DNA of 64,000 bases, from assembly GCA_964035545.1 (NCBI GenBank), contig OZ037767.1:1058680-1122679 (forward strand). Reading direction: 5' to 3'. The translations under genes were made by a program, and so were the position numbers. This document shows, one piece after another, positions 35,084 through 50,000 of the stretch (the first letter of the stretch is position 1; each line of letters starts with the position of its first letter). Origin of the DNA: Bugula neritina (lineage: Eukaryota > Bryozoa > Gymnolaemata > Cheilostomatida > Bugulidae). The notes beneath the pieces were generated by a model. The model was not told the origin of the DNA. It worked only from the letters and a program-made list of their open reading frames with translations, and did not search any database.

Positions 35084-38000
35084 ATGCCAAGTTCTACGGG
35101 CTGTCTGTGGCCAGTAGCCATCCTTCTGCTCTCCAATAAAGGTACGTCGTTGCCAAGGAACTGGATAAGGCGGATTTTTTTAGAATAATTAAACATGGAA
35201 GAGTACACTGACCCCAGCAGCTATTTATAAAATGTATTTTTAAAATTATTTGACAAAAACATTGAAATGACCGAAATAAGTGCAGACTAGGATTTGCCGT
35301 CTGAAGGTCATCTGGAGGTTGTATAGAGTGGAGGTACTCTAAGGCTATTGGAGAGTTTAAGGCTATTTGGTTTGTCTCAGTATAAGAAACCTATAGTAAA
35401 CATTTGTTGTTGAAAGATAGTTTTAAGTTCAAATTCTACTTTAACAAATTGAGCTGCAACAATTTTATTCTAGCTGAAAAAGAATCTCATGCCTTATATG
35501 CCTAACAGTGCCATCTCTGTTTTGTTTCTTAGTATACCACTAGTAGCTACACTAAAGTCTCATTGTACCGTCACCTTGTAGTTTGTGTTGGGTAACTCTG
35601 TATAAGCTATGCTTCTCTTAGCAGATATTCTTGGCACAGTTCAGTTGTTTCAGTAAACTCTTGAGTAACATATCCACCTGGAATTCACTATATAAATATT
35701 CCACATAACCCAACAGTGTTTGTGTTATGACTACAATACAGAAATGGTTTTGAATAAATTAACATGAAGTGGTGATACGCAGTCTTATTTAGATAGTAAT
35801 CTCTCTTAAGAACTTGAGAAAACAATGTTTTGTGCTACAAATTTACAGCATTGCTTGGTTCATATTTCTACAGTTATTTTAAACTTTCTGTTTACCTGCT
35901 GAAACAGCCATAAGTTGCGAGGCTCCAAGGATTTTTGTGTATTTCAGAGTTGTCTCACCATTTGCCTGCGATTCAATGGACTATTTCAGTTTCAAGCTGT
36001 GCAAGCTGTCATGTGTTTAGAAGTTGTATTCTCCTTTATTCTACCTGAATATAATTCCGTATTAATCAGCTTCGTATCTCAAAAGACTTATTTCCTTGTA
36101 TTTCAGCTATTGGCAATGTGGGGGGTGACTGTGACATCCCGACGTCTCTGAGCTTTTTGAATTTCAATCCCGTCAACTCAACAGAAGAGGTGAGCTGTGA
36201 ATTTCATCTCTTAGTAAAGTCTGTTCGGCAGGAAAAATTTAGATTTTGTTTTTATCGACTGAATATTGAAACGATTTTAGTATCTCAGAAGTTGCCTTCT
36301 TCCGATTCATTTGAAAACAATTCCAGGTTAACCATGACTAGGCAGAAATAGGTTCACCAGTTATTTCTAAAATGAAAATCCATTAACTTTTTTCAAGTCA
36401 TGGTTTTTTCTGTTAATCACAATCTTCAAAGGGAAGGTGATAGCATCCGCCTGTTGAGAAACAGAGTTTGATGGATGTTTCCGGAAACTGACCACTGATA
36501 GCCGAGTGTCCACTCAGTTGCGTAATCAGTATGACTCATGGTCAGCCTGCAGTTCCTGTGTCAGTTCAGCGAATGAGTCCACAAGAAGCATGGACTTGTA
36601 GCAAAATTTGTACTAAAAATTGCAGATTGTAACAAATTCAATTTCTAAAATTTGTTAGATTAAAGAAGTTGGTTTGCATTTACTGAGCTTTGCACTCATT
36701 TTCATCAGCAACCTTATGTGGAAAATGGCAAATCGTTTAGTAAGAGTTTAGTAAAGTACTATAGGTGTCAGCTGACATAGTCATACAGGTGTCAGCTGAC
36801 TAAGTCATACAGGTGTCAGCTGACATAGTCATACAGGTGTCAGCTGACATAGTCATACAGGTGTCAGCCGGCATAGTCATACAGGTGTCAGCTGACATAG
36901 TCATACAGGTGTCAGCTGACATAGTCATACAGGTGTCAGCTGACATAGTCATACAGGTGTCAGTTGGCGTAGTCATACAGGTGTCAGTTGGCGTAGTCAT
37001 ACAGGTATCAGCCGACATATTCATGCAGGTATTAGTGTATCAGATATTAGTTCTCTTAGTATTGCTATGTAGTGATGGGCAATGATTTTAACTCTTATAA
37101 CAAAGAGAGAGAGATTAGTGGTTCATTATTTACCCGGAACATTTCAGCTGCTGTTAAATGTCGGAGGAGTAACAGAGGCTAAACTAGTGATTCCAGCTAA
37201 TTTATTTCAGTTGCATTCACATCTCTTGTGTCACATATTCACTTGTTTCTATCATGAATGAAAAATATTGACAAGCCGGCCGACTCCCATGGGAGTATAA
37301 CTGTATGAGTTGGTGGTACAAGACAGCACTTCTAATTATAAAACATACTTAAACCTTGAAATCACAAAGTCATCATAGATTATTTAAGGTAGAATGTAAA
37401 TAGGGCTGCCATCGTCCGTGCTGCCGGTGTGTGTGTTGTCATGCTTTCATTCATTTGTTAGAGGTATCTGCTGTCCTGTATACAGAAGGGTAAGAAACTG
37501 TATCCGTTGGGGGAATTCTCGGATGTGGTATGCGAAGAAAATGTATGGAAAACCAGGTAAAAGTACTGATATGTAAAGTGAGGGAGTCAAGGGGAAGGTA
37601 ACTCTTAGATTATCTCTGTTGGTACTCAGAGTTAGCTCATGACACCAACTCAATAGCAGTAAAGTTTAGGTAGAGGTTGCAAGTCTTCATACAAGTGATT
37701 TGATAGGCAAACCAGTTGATGAGCAATGTACTTGTGCAGCATTCTTTACTATTATGATATTTAATATATCTTAATAATGTATATATTGTAAGTATATACT
37801 GTATGTATATATTTTATATATTATATATCCGTATAATAAATGTATATAATATGTATATATTGTAAGTATATACTGTATGTATATATTTTATATATTATAT
37901 ATCCGTATAATAAATGTATATAATATGTATATATTGTAAGTATATACTGTATGTATATATTTTATATATTATATGTATGTATATTAAATGTATATAATAT

Positions 38001-41000
38001 GTATATATTGTAAGTATATACTGTATGTATATATATTATACATTATATATAACCTACAGGGATGCCACTAATCACGTGTTCCATCTCACCGACCTGAAAT
38101 GTCTCCTCATGTGCACCGAACCGAAGATTCCTAACGGCAACTACCGAGTCACTTACGCCTCACTAGTAAGTATGCCGCTATTTATAGCACTGTCTGGGCG
38201 CGTGCCGGCTGGCTGCCGCTTTGTTTGAGAGAGAAGATAGGCAGCTGAAATTAGCTGCAGTTTCTAGGCTAAGTATCTCGAGGAGTGTAACCTCAGTAGA
38301 TGTGACCTCAGTAGGTGGGAGTTGGTGCTACCTCCAACTGCTGCTTGCTGCCGCACATGACTTGGCGAATAGATTAGGATTTCCTTAACTCTGTCAGTGA
38401 ATTGTTCTAGGTTCACATTAAGTACCATCTAATGCTGCCAATGCTGTCATTCTATATATAAATGACATTGAATTCAATTACTATTTAATTATAAATAACA
38501 AATAAATACCCACAGGGGTTTTGGGGCATTACCTATTCAAACCCTTTCGCTGCTGTATCCTTTGGTGGAGGTATTTATAGAATGTACTTACAATGCTACT
38601 CATTTTCTGGTTTAAAATATTCAGTGCACATTTCTAATGGTGCTCTTTGAGAAAACCTGCACACAAGTTGGGCCAATTCTCAATTAGCTCTCGATTACAC
38701 ACTACGCTGTAGATACTCCTTGATTACACACTAGGCTGTAGATACTCCTTGATTACACACTACGCTGTAGATACTCCTTGATTACACACTACGCTGTAGA
38801 TACTCCTTGATTACACACTACGCTGTAGATACTCCTCGATTACACACTACGCTGTAGATACTCCTTGGTCTGTGACAGGAAATGAAAAGTATTAATTTGC
38901 TTAAAATAATGTGATTTTGTATGATTGTCAATTGCATTAGCGAGTGAGCAATAACTTGTATGACATGAAAGTCGTGGGGGTCACTAGATCTTGGTGACCT
39001 GATAGTAGTTTCATAAGTCATGTAACACCTTCTCAGATTCTCTCCCTGGATATCACCTGCCTGCTGCTTTATTTAGCTGATGTTCTCATTACTAGCTACG
39101 GGGGGGGGGGGGGGTGGTCTAAACCCCCGTCCTCACTTCATTTCCAATTCTATGCTATGTTGAATAATATTTCTGCTTAGGAAAGCGGCCATGGTTTGAG
39201 AATATCCATGGAGTATGGCGGAGAGCTGTTTTATATACCCGGAACAGTGCTACAGCTCACTTGTGATGAAGGTAATAAACTGATGCCCTCAGAATCCACG
39301 ACTACTTGTGGTGACGATGGTCTCTGGGTGCCCCCCATCCCTGTGTGTTTAGACAAGGACATTACAACCAGCAACAGTATGTTATATTATATTACATCGT
39401 ATTATACATTACATTATATTGTATAATATATTAAACTACATTATATTATACACTATATTGCACTGTATTTCATTACAATATTATATTATATTACAATACA
39501 GTATATTAAATTATATTGTATTATATTATAACATACCCTGTTATATTACAATACAGTATATTATATTATATTTTATTATACTGTATTATATTATATTATA
39601 CGCTGTTATATTACAATTATCAGAATGAAAAACAGAAGAACTCAAAATTCTCTCCAATCTGATTCTGTAGAACTACTGAAATTAATGTAATCTTTACTAT
39701 GCCTATTTTTAAATACTTTTATTTTATTTTAAGCATAAAATAAGAAATGTTTTGTGAGGTGCTCATTTAAGAGATTAACTTTCTAGGAATATTTACCATG
39801 CAGATGATTTGTGGGAACTTTGAGGTTAAGAGTCATTATCCATGCTTAACAAACCCCTCTGTCCAAGATTTTCATTTAATGGGTATTTCATTTGAATAAT
39901 CTAATTATATAATGAAAAATGGTACTTCTTGGCATTTTTTATTGCTTTTAGTTGATTGTGTGTTGTAATAAATAGACTTGGAGAAAATCTATAGCATGAG
40001 AAATATTATGGCTAATTTATTAGAATAATCAGTTTCCAGGAAACGTAATTACTGCTAGTGACATAGTGAATATCTTTGAGTATAACAAGGGACATGACTG
40101 AGCGGCTGTAGTGGGGTGTTGGCTAACTGTGTAGTGTATACATGGTTTATCTTAAAGTAATAAACATAAGGATATGTTACTTTGAAGGAAAGTGATTGTG
40201 AAATGAATAATTTTATTGAAAACTTTAACCTATAATTTGGTTTATCAGTGACTCTACTTGCAACTCATGAGTGAAACTCACATTAGATGGAATTTTAATG
40301 CCATCAGTTATGTTATAATATGTAAGTGGTTGGTTTAGGGTTGCTAAAGTTATATCTACTGTGTATATCAGATCTATTCTTAGCTAGCTAGACCTTCAGC
40401 TGGTTAAACTTTCTAGCCCTGGTTTCTACACTTGCAGGATTAGAGGGTGGTGCATCAGTCGACCCTAAGAATACCATGATCATAGCCACAACTATCTCTG
40501 TGGCAGCGTTTCTAATATGTGGAGCGATTATGGTGGCCATAGCCATACGGGCTAAATGGAGGGTAGTCTGTAGGAAGAGGCGCGCCCCACCGTCCCATCC
40601 TGATGATATCAATTACCCCCACGGCTATACACAGGTAAGCTAACTTAAGTTTTCAATTTATATAATATATTATATTGTATTTTATAATATATTATATTAT
40701 GTATTATATTCTATATTGTGTTATATATTGTATTATATAATATGTTATGTATTATATTATACTATATATTATATATTATGTTATATATTATACTATACTA
40801 TATTATATTATAATGTTATAATAAGCATAGCACTAGCTCCAACTGTATGCGTAGCAAACCAAATTATCTTTTCTAGAAAATTCTTAGAAGCTAACGCTTA
40901 TGATTTGTCATATTGAAAGTTTGTATAATCATCTATTTGAAGTGTTCTCTACCAGTTGAGATATTAGAATACTATTTTTACTTCCATGCACACATTCACA

Positions 41001-44000
41001 CATTATGTGAACATAGTAGGAACTTCTAGATTGTTGTATTGTCTACAACCGAACCTTAATTAATCTGTATCCATATATTTTTAATCATCACTCACACCTC
41101 TGAACTTAGTGCATTTATATTAGAATAAAAAATTGGAGAAAAATAAAAAATCACGTTATATATTTTATTGCATTTCTGCTACGTATTACTATTTTTCATT
41201 TAATTAAATGGGCTGTTTGAGTTTTGCTGCAAGTATTAGCGTGACGTGCTATAACATAAATCATTCTTCACTCACTTACTTAGTAATGTAATTTAACTGT
41301 CTAGCATTGGTGTTGTGGATATAAGTTTAATTTTTCTTGACACAAATTATAATTTAATAGATTTTTAGGTGCACACATGTTTTCTCTGACATCATCAACA
41401 TGATTTATTAGTCAAGTTTGCCCTAAAAACTTACATTTTAATCCTTTTGAAGAGGGGAGGGGGGTTTCTATACTCACCGAATTGGGATTTGAGAAGTTTC
41501 TATGATCACTACAACTGCTAACATGTAGTGCTCATAAAATTGTTAGATTTACATTATCTATATTTTCTAGAAACAGGTTCATTTCTGTTTATAATTTGTA
41601 CCCTTCAAGCAAAAACTATAATTGTTGTTCTCACAAATTGACTTTTCAAAGTAATAAGAATAATATATTACATTATTATATATTATATTTCATCAGTATA
41701 CATTATACAACATCATTATATATTGTATTACATTATTGTATATTATATATTATTGTATATATTAGTATATATTACATTATTGTATATTATATTACATTGT
41801 TATATATTATATTGCATATTACATATTAAATATGGTTTGCTTTTACTTTTTGACTCGGAATTTAACAATAAATGCAAAAATTGAAAAGAAAATTGATAAT
41901 TTGGTTTTATTTGTTGACACTTCATTGTTTTAGTAAAAAGCAGATATATTAGCAGCTAGAATTTTATAAAGCAGGTGAAACATAAATGTTATACAGTGTG
42001 CACTAAATAAAGTACACAAGAAATGACTGACTCAATTAACTTGCAGATGCTCTTTGCATTGATGAAATAAAAATAGTTGAAAAATCTATTTAAATGTTCC
42101 TAAAATAAAAGAAATGTTAATAAGCAATAATGTTGTTGGGCTACTGGTTTGTTATGTGTGTTTAGATAGGAAGGACCGTTACATCCATGATACATGATAC
42201 AGTAAATTTTTACAAAAGCTGTGGCAAAAGGCTTTCATATTAACTTATATATGTACTTGTTTAGTCTGGCTCATCAGTTCTATTTATAAATGTTATAACA
42301 AAGTAAGTTTTGTGGTGGAAGCAGATGAATATTCTCTGTAGAACCAATCAGGAAGAGGATTCTATTTTTGTCATGATCTCACTCCACTTCAAAGGAGCAG
42401 ACACGTGCACTTTTGTCAAAATGTTATATTTTTCATCGCAAGCCCAGCTTGTCATGTTTTCTGAGTAAAAGAGGAAAACAATTGAAAAACGAAAATAAAT
42501 TTTTCGAAGTATTGAAAAAACCACTTTAAATGGCTGCTACATTTAAAAGGCAACATCTAACTCAGTTAGATGTTGAAACTATAGTATTACATTCTCCCTC
42601 CGTCCTTGAATTTGAACTTTTGAAAGGTTACCTCAGCTACCAGTTTTTATTCAGTATTTCTTGTCGAGTGCCAAAGTCCTTGTAAGTCCTTGTAAATCCT
42701 TGTATATTATGTAAGTAAATGGCAAACTGGCCAACTCTACTGGCCAACTCACACTACTGGCCAACATGACGGCATATGTTCTGTATTATTTATATCTGGT
42801 GTGGAATATCCTTATGCTGTGACGACATGTTGTAGCTGGGAAGTGGCTCCCACCTCCCCTCCTACGACGAGGCTTTAGACTATGAGGAGGATGATTTTAG
42901 ACCTAGTTCTAACCTATCAGGAGGCTACTCAGCGCACAGGTTCGTACTCACCCCTTCTAAAACATGCAATACGTCAGTAGCCAAACTGAAATGGACTTAT
43001 AACAGTCAGTCCAGTGCTGGGCGTCTAGGATGTAACTGAAGGTAAATTGAAGGTCACGATATGCCTTCCCACTTTTTTCAAACTCCTTGGCTAGGTGTAT
43101 GAATCATGTATGGTGCACAGAGCAAGGTTAGCAGTGTTATTAATATCCATGTTCTGACGATTCCAATAGGATACTCAATAGGTTACAGTGTCCCAACAAC
43201 AGCTTATAAGATACACTGAATAATTTCTATTCATTCTGATTTAATGATGATAAGCATTTAAGTTTGTCCCACAGCAGATGTTATTTTAATAAAACTCTGC
43301 ATCAAATTTTGACTGCCATTATTATTTAGCCAGCCGGTCATTTTACCTCCCCTGTTTATACAGGAATTCCTGGTGCTGTTTTATACAAATAAAATTTAAA
43401 ATTGACCTTTTCAAAACAAATTTTCATGGAATTACTAGGGAATTTTCTGCAGAAAAATTAAAATGGTGCTAACAGCTGTTTGTTATTTTTTTATGTGTTT
43501 ATCTTGTAATGGAAATACTATAAATAAATTATAAGATCGGCCAGCTAAGAGGTTTTACCATATTAACTGACCTACACACTGGACAAAAGTGGACACGACA
43601 AGATTGAAGATCTTCTTAATGTGGGTGAAAGGATGAGTTGTGTCGGAAGCAGCAAGTATTTTAATGTAAAGACAATGGATTGGTCAGCTGTCATTTATCT
43701 GATAGCGTATAGCGTTTGATTGAATTATGTAGCCCTGTAGCTCAGTCAATATATGATAAGAAAATACAACTAATCAAGTATTGCCTATCAACATCATCTG
43801 CAATATTTATTAATAATAACATTTGCTCGGAACAAGCTTTAAGAAAATTTAAAGGAGGTGCCAATTTCACATCTAAGTACATGTTGTAAGCAAACACGTC
43901 CCTGGGGAAAGAATCACAACACATATGTGATATTAATCATCACCATTTGTTATCCAATCTAGATTTTAGCTCAACTCCATTGTCTTCTGCTGGATTATAG

Positions 44001-47000
44001 CGGAATCCTCTATAAATCACTGGTTAATCTTGTGATCATGTCATTTTCTTTTATTGTTGGTTAATCCAGTACAATTCAGTCATGTTCTTGTTTTTCTGTT
44101 TACAAAACTAGAGGAGTGTGCTAGTAAATGGACTTGTAAAGTTATTCCAATTTCAATTATTTTCAGCTTTCTTTGGTTTTTGATAAAATGAATATAAATT
44201 ATTCTGAAACAGCGTGTACCTCAGCCTCTTACTTTAATTTACTTCATTTAATCACATTTCATCATCACATGTTAGATGGAATATCAGTGTTTTATATAAC
44301 AACTTTGGCTGAGTTTTGAGGCATTTTAATTATTCTACGTCATTATTTATCTAACCGTCTTCAATAAACCAACTAGTTTTCCAATACAATAGCCTGCAGC
44401 TCATCATAAATAGACTCTGATCATAGAGGGCATCAGATTTTAACATCAGTTACGTGAGTGTAAAAAGTTCCTGGTGCACTGGACGGGTCACTTAGCACCT
44501 TTGGCTATATCTAACTGACCCAGACAATGATAATGATAGTTAATAAAACGTAATAGGACATTTATAGTATCAGATTAAATTTCTCTCATCAGTTGAAACA
44601 TTACAAAAATCATCAGGCAAAAAAAGAGTTGAAAAACAATTATCAGCCAAAGAATTTTTTTTCCAGACAATCTGGTGGAAATTTTGCTAGCATAAAGTGG
44701 CACATAGTAAAGATTTAAAAAATTTGCATTGCTTATATTTTCAAAAAGTAGTAAAAAACTAATTATATTATATGCTGATTAAATATAGTATTTAGTAGCT
44801 GTTGGTTTATCTAAATATGATGTTTATACCTTATCTCTCATGTGTTTTTAATTTTATTTATTGTCAAAGTTACTTATTAGTAACAAATAAACTGTGATCC
44901 ATCAAAGTTATGATGTGCTATATTAACATACCTTAAAAATAAAAAAATATACTTCAAAAACGAATGGCTCCATTTATTCTACAAACGTATTTTTATATTA
45001 AATTTTTAAAACTTATGCTTAGTCCTTGAAAATGCTTCTCCCATCTACATTTCATTTAGTAAATCGTCTGTTTCTAAATATATACGGTGTTGCCATGATA
45101 TGTTTTTTAAAGTTATAATTAATACTCGGTTTTAGGTAATAGCAATTACAGCCTGTTCATTAATCATTAGTATTTCTAGCACTCGGTAATAATGCTGGCC
45201 AATTACAAAAAAAATTAAATCCTTGTACTACTATGGGGTTTCAATAGTCAAATGTCCTAGCTATTCAATTAGAAGACACTAATAGTTAATTTCGGTTTCA
45301 ATACAGTTCAATACAATAGTAATTAGCAATAATTGATCACTAGTAGTGCGTCATCCTTTTAAAACCTACTGGGATCACACGACCACAGCGAGGGTGTTAT
45401 TCACAACAAGGTTAAGCTACAAACTTCTCACCTGAAGAAATTCTGCTCTAAAAACCTTTAAAATAGTTTAAAATAGTAGAGTTATTGTTATATTAGTTTT
45501 CTGCTGGGTATAATTATGGTATTTTTGTTTTTTGTAAATATTTTATCTTATCTCTTGTGCATTTTTACTGGTTCAAAAATATGCTAATTATAAAAGTTGA
45601 ATAAATAATTTTGGTCTCTTTTGTACTGTTAAAGGTTGATATATATAGAAATAAACATCTAGTATGACAGCAAATATATCTTACTAATACTTAATTTGCT
45701 TAGCTGCAAATGGCTATATCTGTCCAGTAATTTATATTATATGATATTTTTTTAATTCATACTTCATTTTGCAATGAAATAAATGTATGTGATTATTTTA
45801 ATAATCTGGGATTATTAAAAATAATCTTTTTTGTACTTGAAACTGATTGTTATAATTAGTAAGAACATTAATTCTTTATAGATGTTTTTCTCTTACATAA
45901 TAAGCCTGGTTGTGCTCATCTCCCGCTAGTTTTCAATCAAAGTATGGGATTATGGGTGTACTGCAGTTGAAATGATTCCAAGCCATCTGTGATTAACACA
46001 AAATTCAGCATCTCTAAAGGATATTGTAATTGAAATTAGTATTAGCACTGTTGCTGGTTTTCTGTTAGAATTATTTCAAGGAGTGTAGGAAATGTCTTTG
46101 GTGCATAAGTAAGTCCTGCAGTAATTCGTCTCAAAGTTTTGTACTCAATACACCTGGTAATATTTTTCTTGTAACTGGACTTCTATCTTTTCTACATAGT
46201 TTCCCTAAATAGTTAGATTGTTTAAACTGCTTGGTTATCAAAGTTTTGCAGTTGTGTAATTCTGAGTTTAATTCTCAATAGAAAACCAACTTTCTAAATT
46301 AATTATGTTGTAAAATTATTATGTTTTAGCAAAGTTAACATTTACCTTTGTATTGTAGTGAAATATAAATACATTGTTCTAATGTAGGAATTTCTATCAA
46401 CTCGTTTCAATGTTTATTATGTATCAATTTATGTTGAAGTTTAGCAATAACTGGACCGGCTTAGTTGAGCCAATTTGATTCTTAGATATATTTATTTACT
46501 TCTAACCAATATTATTATTATTTTTGCAAATTTACATATTCTGTTCTTTTTTCTTTGTTATTGTTTACATTCAAGGGACTGCTATTGCTTAAGGACTAAA
46601 ACTATATAGTTAATTTGTACATCTACATGTAATATATACGTAACATAAAATCAAATAGTTATTTATTATATAATTTATTTTCTGCAATAAAAACAAGTCT
46701 AAAGCGGCCATGGTTCATACTCAATGGTATTTAAAATTCTTACCATATGATAAAAACACACCTTGTCACTTACAATATTTTGTATTATGATGAAACATTT
46801 AAAAAGTCCCAAAATTTAGCTTTATTCAATACTGCAAGGCCAAGAGACCTTGTAGTTATTGCTAAATATGTTGGCTTTTTGTCAACGGATCCTATGTTTT
46901 ATACAGTCATGTACCACTAATAAATTACACAAATGTTCCAGTTACAGAATACCATGTCACGACGCTTCCTGGTGTAACTGCCACCTTGCAGAAAGTCTAC

Positions 47001-50000
47001 CTTGACTATCTTGGCATAAAATATTAACGTGTAATTTAGATAATTGCACATACCGTGTACAAGTTGTTGTGATAATGAAAAAGGGACTTCCATATTTGAA
47101 ATAAAGTGCTCATATCGAGAATAGAGTTATTCAATTCAATGCCAACAACCAAAACACTGGGCCATCCTTTTGCAATGTCGACCTTGAAGTATTTGCCTTG
47201 AGATGAAAGAGAATGTCAAACTTGTAAATGCATTTTCTCTTGAAAAATATAAACTGGTAATTATTTTGCTTGCTTCAACTTTTTCGGTATCTATTAAGCT
47301 GCCATGTTGGCCGATATAAAGCAGCAGCATTATCCGTGTATTTCTTACGTAGTTGTATATGGAAATCGTTCAAGGCCGAGTTTTTCAGAGTGGTGGATAA
47401 TCTCCATTTGTTATTGATAATCCAGTTTGTCTCAACATTTATTTGAATCTGGATATTCATAACTGTAAAATATACTCTATATATTCACCTTATGTAACAA
47501 ATGTTGAATAAAACATACTTTTGGCAATTCAATCGTCATATTGTGATGTGTATTGTCCAATATTGGAACACAAACAAATCAATACACTAGTTATAAAATC
47601 CCACTGGATTAGTTTTCATGCATAGCCAATCATGTTTGAATATTTAGTTGAGATTATCTTCTCAACAAACCAAAGTGACAAGTTAAAATGTTGTGCTACA
47701 AATTCTAATTGATTTATTCCTGATCCACATAGAATGATTGGAGCATTTAGTCCTGACACCAAAAATGCAATACAATAGAGATAAATACAGTGTAACCATG
47801 TACTCCTCCCACTGCATTATAATGTCGTAAATATTCGCTAAGTTGTTCTGGAAAAGTAACCTCTATTAATATAAACAGCTGTATTAGTAGCTTGTTTATT
47901 ATAATTCTAAAATCATTCTAGAAATATAATTTTGCTAAGGATTTGTGGTTCAGTAATTGACATTTGTTAATTAGGTTGTAATTTTCCTTTTAAACTGTTG
48001 TGACCTTATATTTAATTTTTTTTAAATAAAGTTTTTTTACCAGTTTTACAGCCAAATAAAGGTGATGGTGCAACATTTAAAGGTCGTCAAGCACTGTTTT
48101 ACATCTTTTTGAGACACTGGTTTTAGTCAGCGTATTCTCTACAATGTAGATTCAATAAAATATAATTTTTCTAGTGATGTGCCCGAAAACTATTCACTGC
48201 CTCTCTATTTGGTAACTCTGACTGTGTAACTGACTACTGTGTGACTCCGTAACTACTGTGTAACTGTAACTGTTTGCAGGCCCACCCCCATGGCAGATTA
48301 TCATCAACTCAGTTCTCTGGAATCTTCCAGCAGAGATGAGTCCATATCCATGTCGGCACTCTCACAAAGTCACCGACACAGCATTTTCAGCGGTAATAGT
48401 GCTCACTGTAGAGCGCCAGGGGGGGATAATGTGTCGGACATTCTGCAAGGTAACCTCCCCTCACTCTAAGATACTCAGCCCTTAGTCCTCAGCTCATAAA
48501 GCAATTAAATCTCAATTTGCTGATGGGTATGAAGTAATTTGCTAATTATTGGAAATATTGCGACTATAAGAAATATGAGGATAAAATGATCACATTTACT
48601 GCCCATTTTATATCTTCAGCAAACTATGATGAAGCTACTAGAAATAGAAATTGTTTTATTGACATTGAAGCAATGCTATGCCCTCAAAATATGGCCCTAA
48701 GTATTGTTTTGTTCTACAGATATTTTAAAATAGTTTACTCGAAAGATACTTCATATTTTCTAATCTGTGAATTTCATTCAACAAACGAACTATTTTCTGT
48801 ATAATTAATTGTAAACCCATTGGTTTTACTCGCTTCTAATCTCCATACTTTTCTTTTCTCACTTTTTTATTCTATTTAGAAATCTAATTCATTTTATCGT
48901 CTCCCAATTTTATGAATAATTAGCTATTTTAAACATTTTACAGCCTTGTTCCTTGCATCTCCCTATTCTGTCATTTAGCTGTATGTTCTCTAACATCTTC
49001 TGTAAATTTGAAAGGTTTTAAGCCCTCAGTGAGTTTTGTTAGTTTTATAAACAAAGGTGCCATGTTTTAATGAAACTTTCCCAGAATGCAATGCACCCCC
49101 CCCTTTCAGCTCCAATTGCTTCATTTTATATAAAAAAGCTTAACGAGATTCTTTGTTTTATTAAAATGTTTTAAAATAAAATATCTGTGGCTATACAATA
49201 TTTTATTCGCTTACAAGACCTTCCTTTCACCTTTCACTTCCCTGCTCTGGCTTAGATAAGAATAAGAAATTGTGTCCGTGTGATTACTTTTACTACTAGG
49301 GATTAACTCACTGAACTTCCTGCCTTATTACGCATCATCAATTTCATGTCCACCTGTACATCCGGCACTTCAACCTTGAGCTGTTACTACCTCACTGCCT
49401 AAAGAGTATACTTAATTGTGTTTGCTGTCTTCAGTTTTATTATTTTTCAATTTTTGTGAAGTGGCACGGCTTAATAAACTTTTAGATGCACGCTGAAGTT
49501 GTTGGGTGTTTTTGTTTACCAGGTGATCATCTGTCCATGAGCGATACGTCCACATTGGTGACGGTTAACACCTACGAGAGTAACCATACTGCATCCACCC
49601 CTAGTCTCACCCACTCTCGCAGGGGTGTAGCTGGGAGCATGAACAGCAATGGCATAACCAGTACAGACGGTAAGTTGGCTTGCAAGGTCTTCCACAAGGT
49701 CAAATCTCTCCACTATGTAACGGGATATCTATAGTCCGCAGTGATGGCTAACAAGGTTATTGCCACTTACTGCCAACTACCAATTCACTCTTAATTTTTA
49801 AGAGTGATATTTTTGACTGACGGAACGGCGTCACTCTTTAGTGGTTATTCTCTCGTTGAACTCTGCCAATGCACTTTAATTCCGCTCCAACAAGTCTTTG
49901 TAATTCGACAAGAATAAATGACATGAGCAATTGAAGGAAATGAGAGGAGGCACCTCAAACTCTGGAGACCTCAGCTAATGTCACCTTCACCTCAGTCAGG

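Noticed and set aside
36118..36351. Plus-strand ORFs overlapping sushi gene exon 2
   Set aside because: Only 36107-36189 is coding, in one frame with a clear acceptor and donor; the rest is intron.
36800..37085. Repeat ORFs on both strands
   Set aside because: They are produced by the 24-bp repeat in a sushi gene intron.
8970..38872. CRISPR-like arrays
   Set aside because: Several regions have regular short repeats, but they are head-to-tail tandem copies without unique spacers, in a eukaryotic genome.
43742..48804. Nested genes in the long sushi gene intron 7 and nearby
   Set aside because: ORFs are short, lack conserved motifs, and no consistent exon chain could be built.
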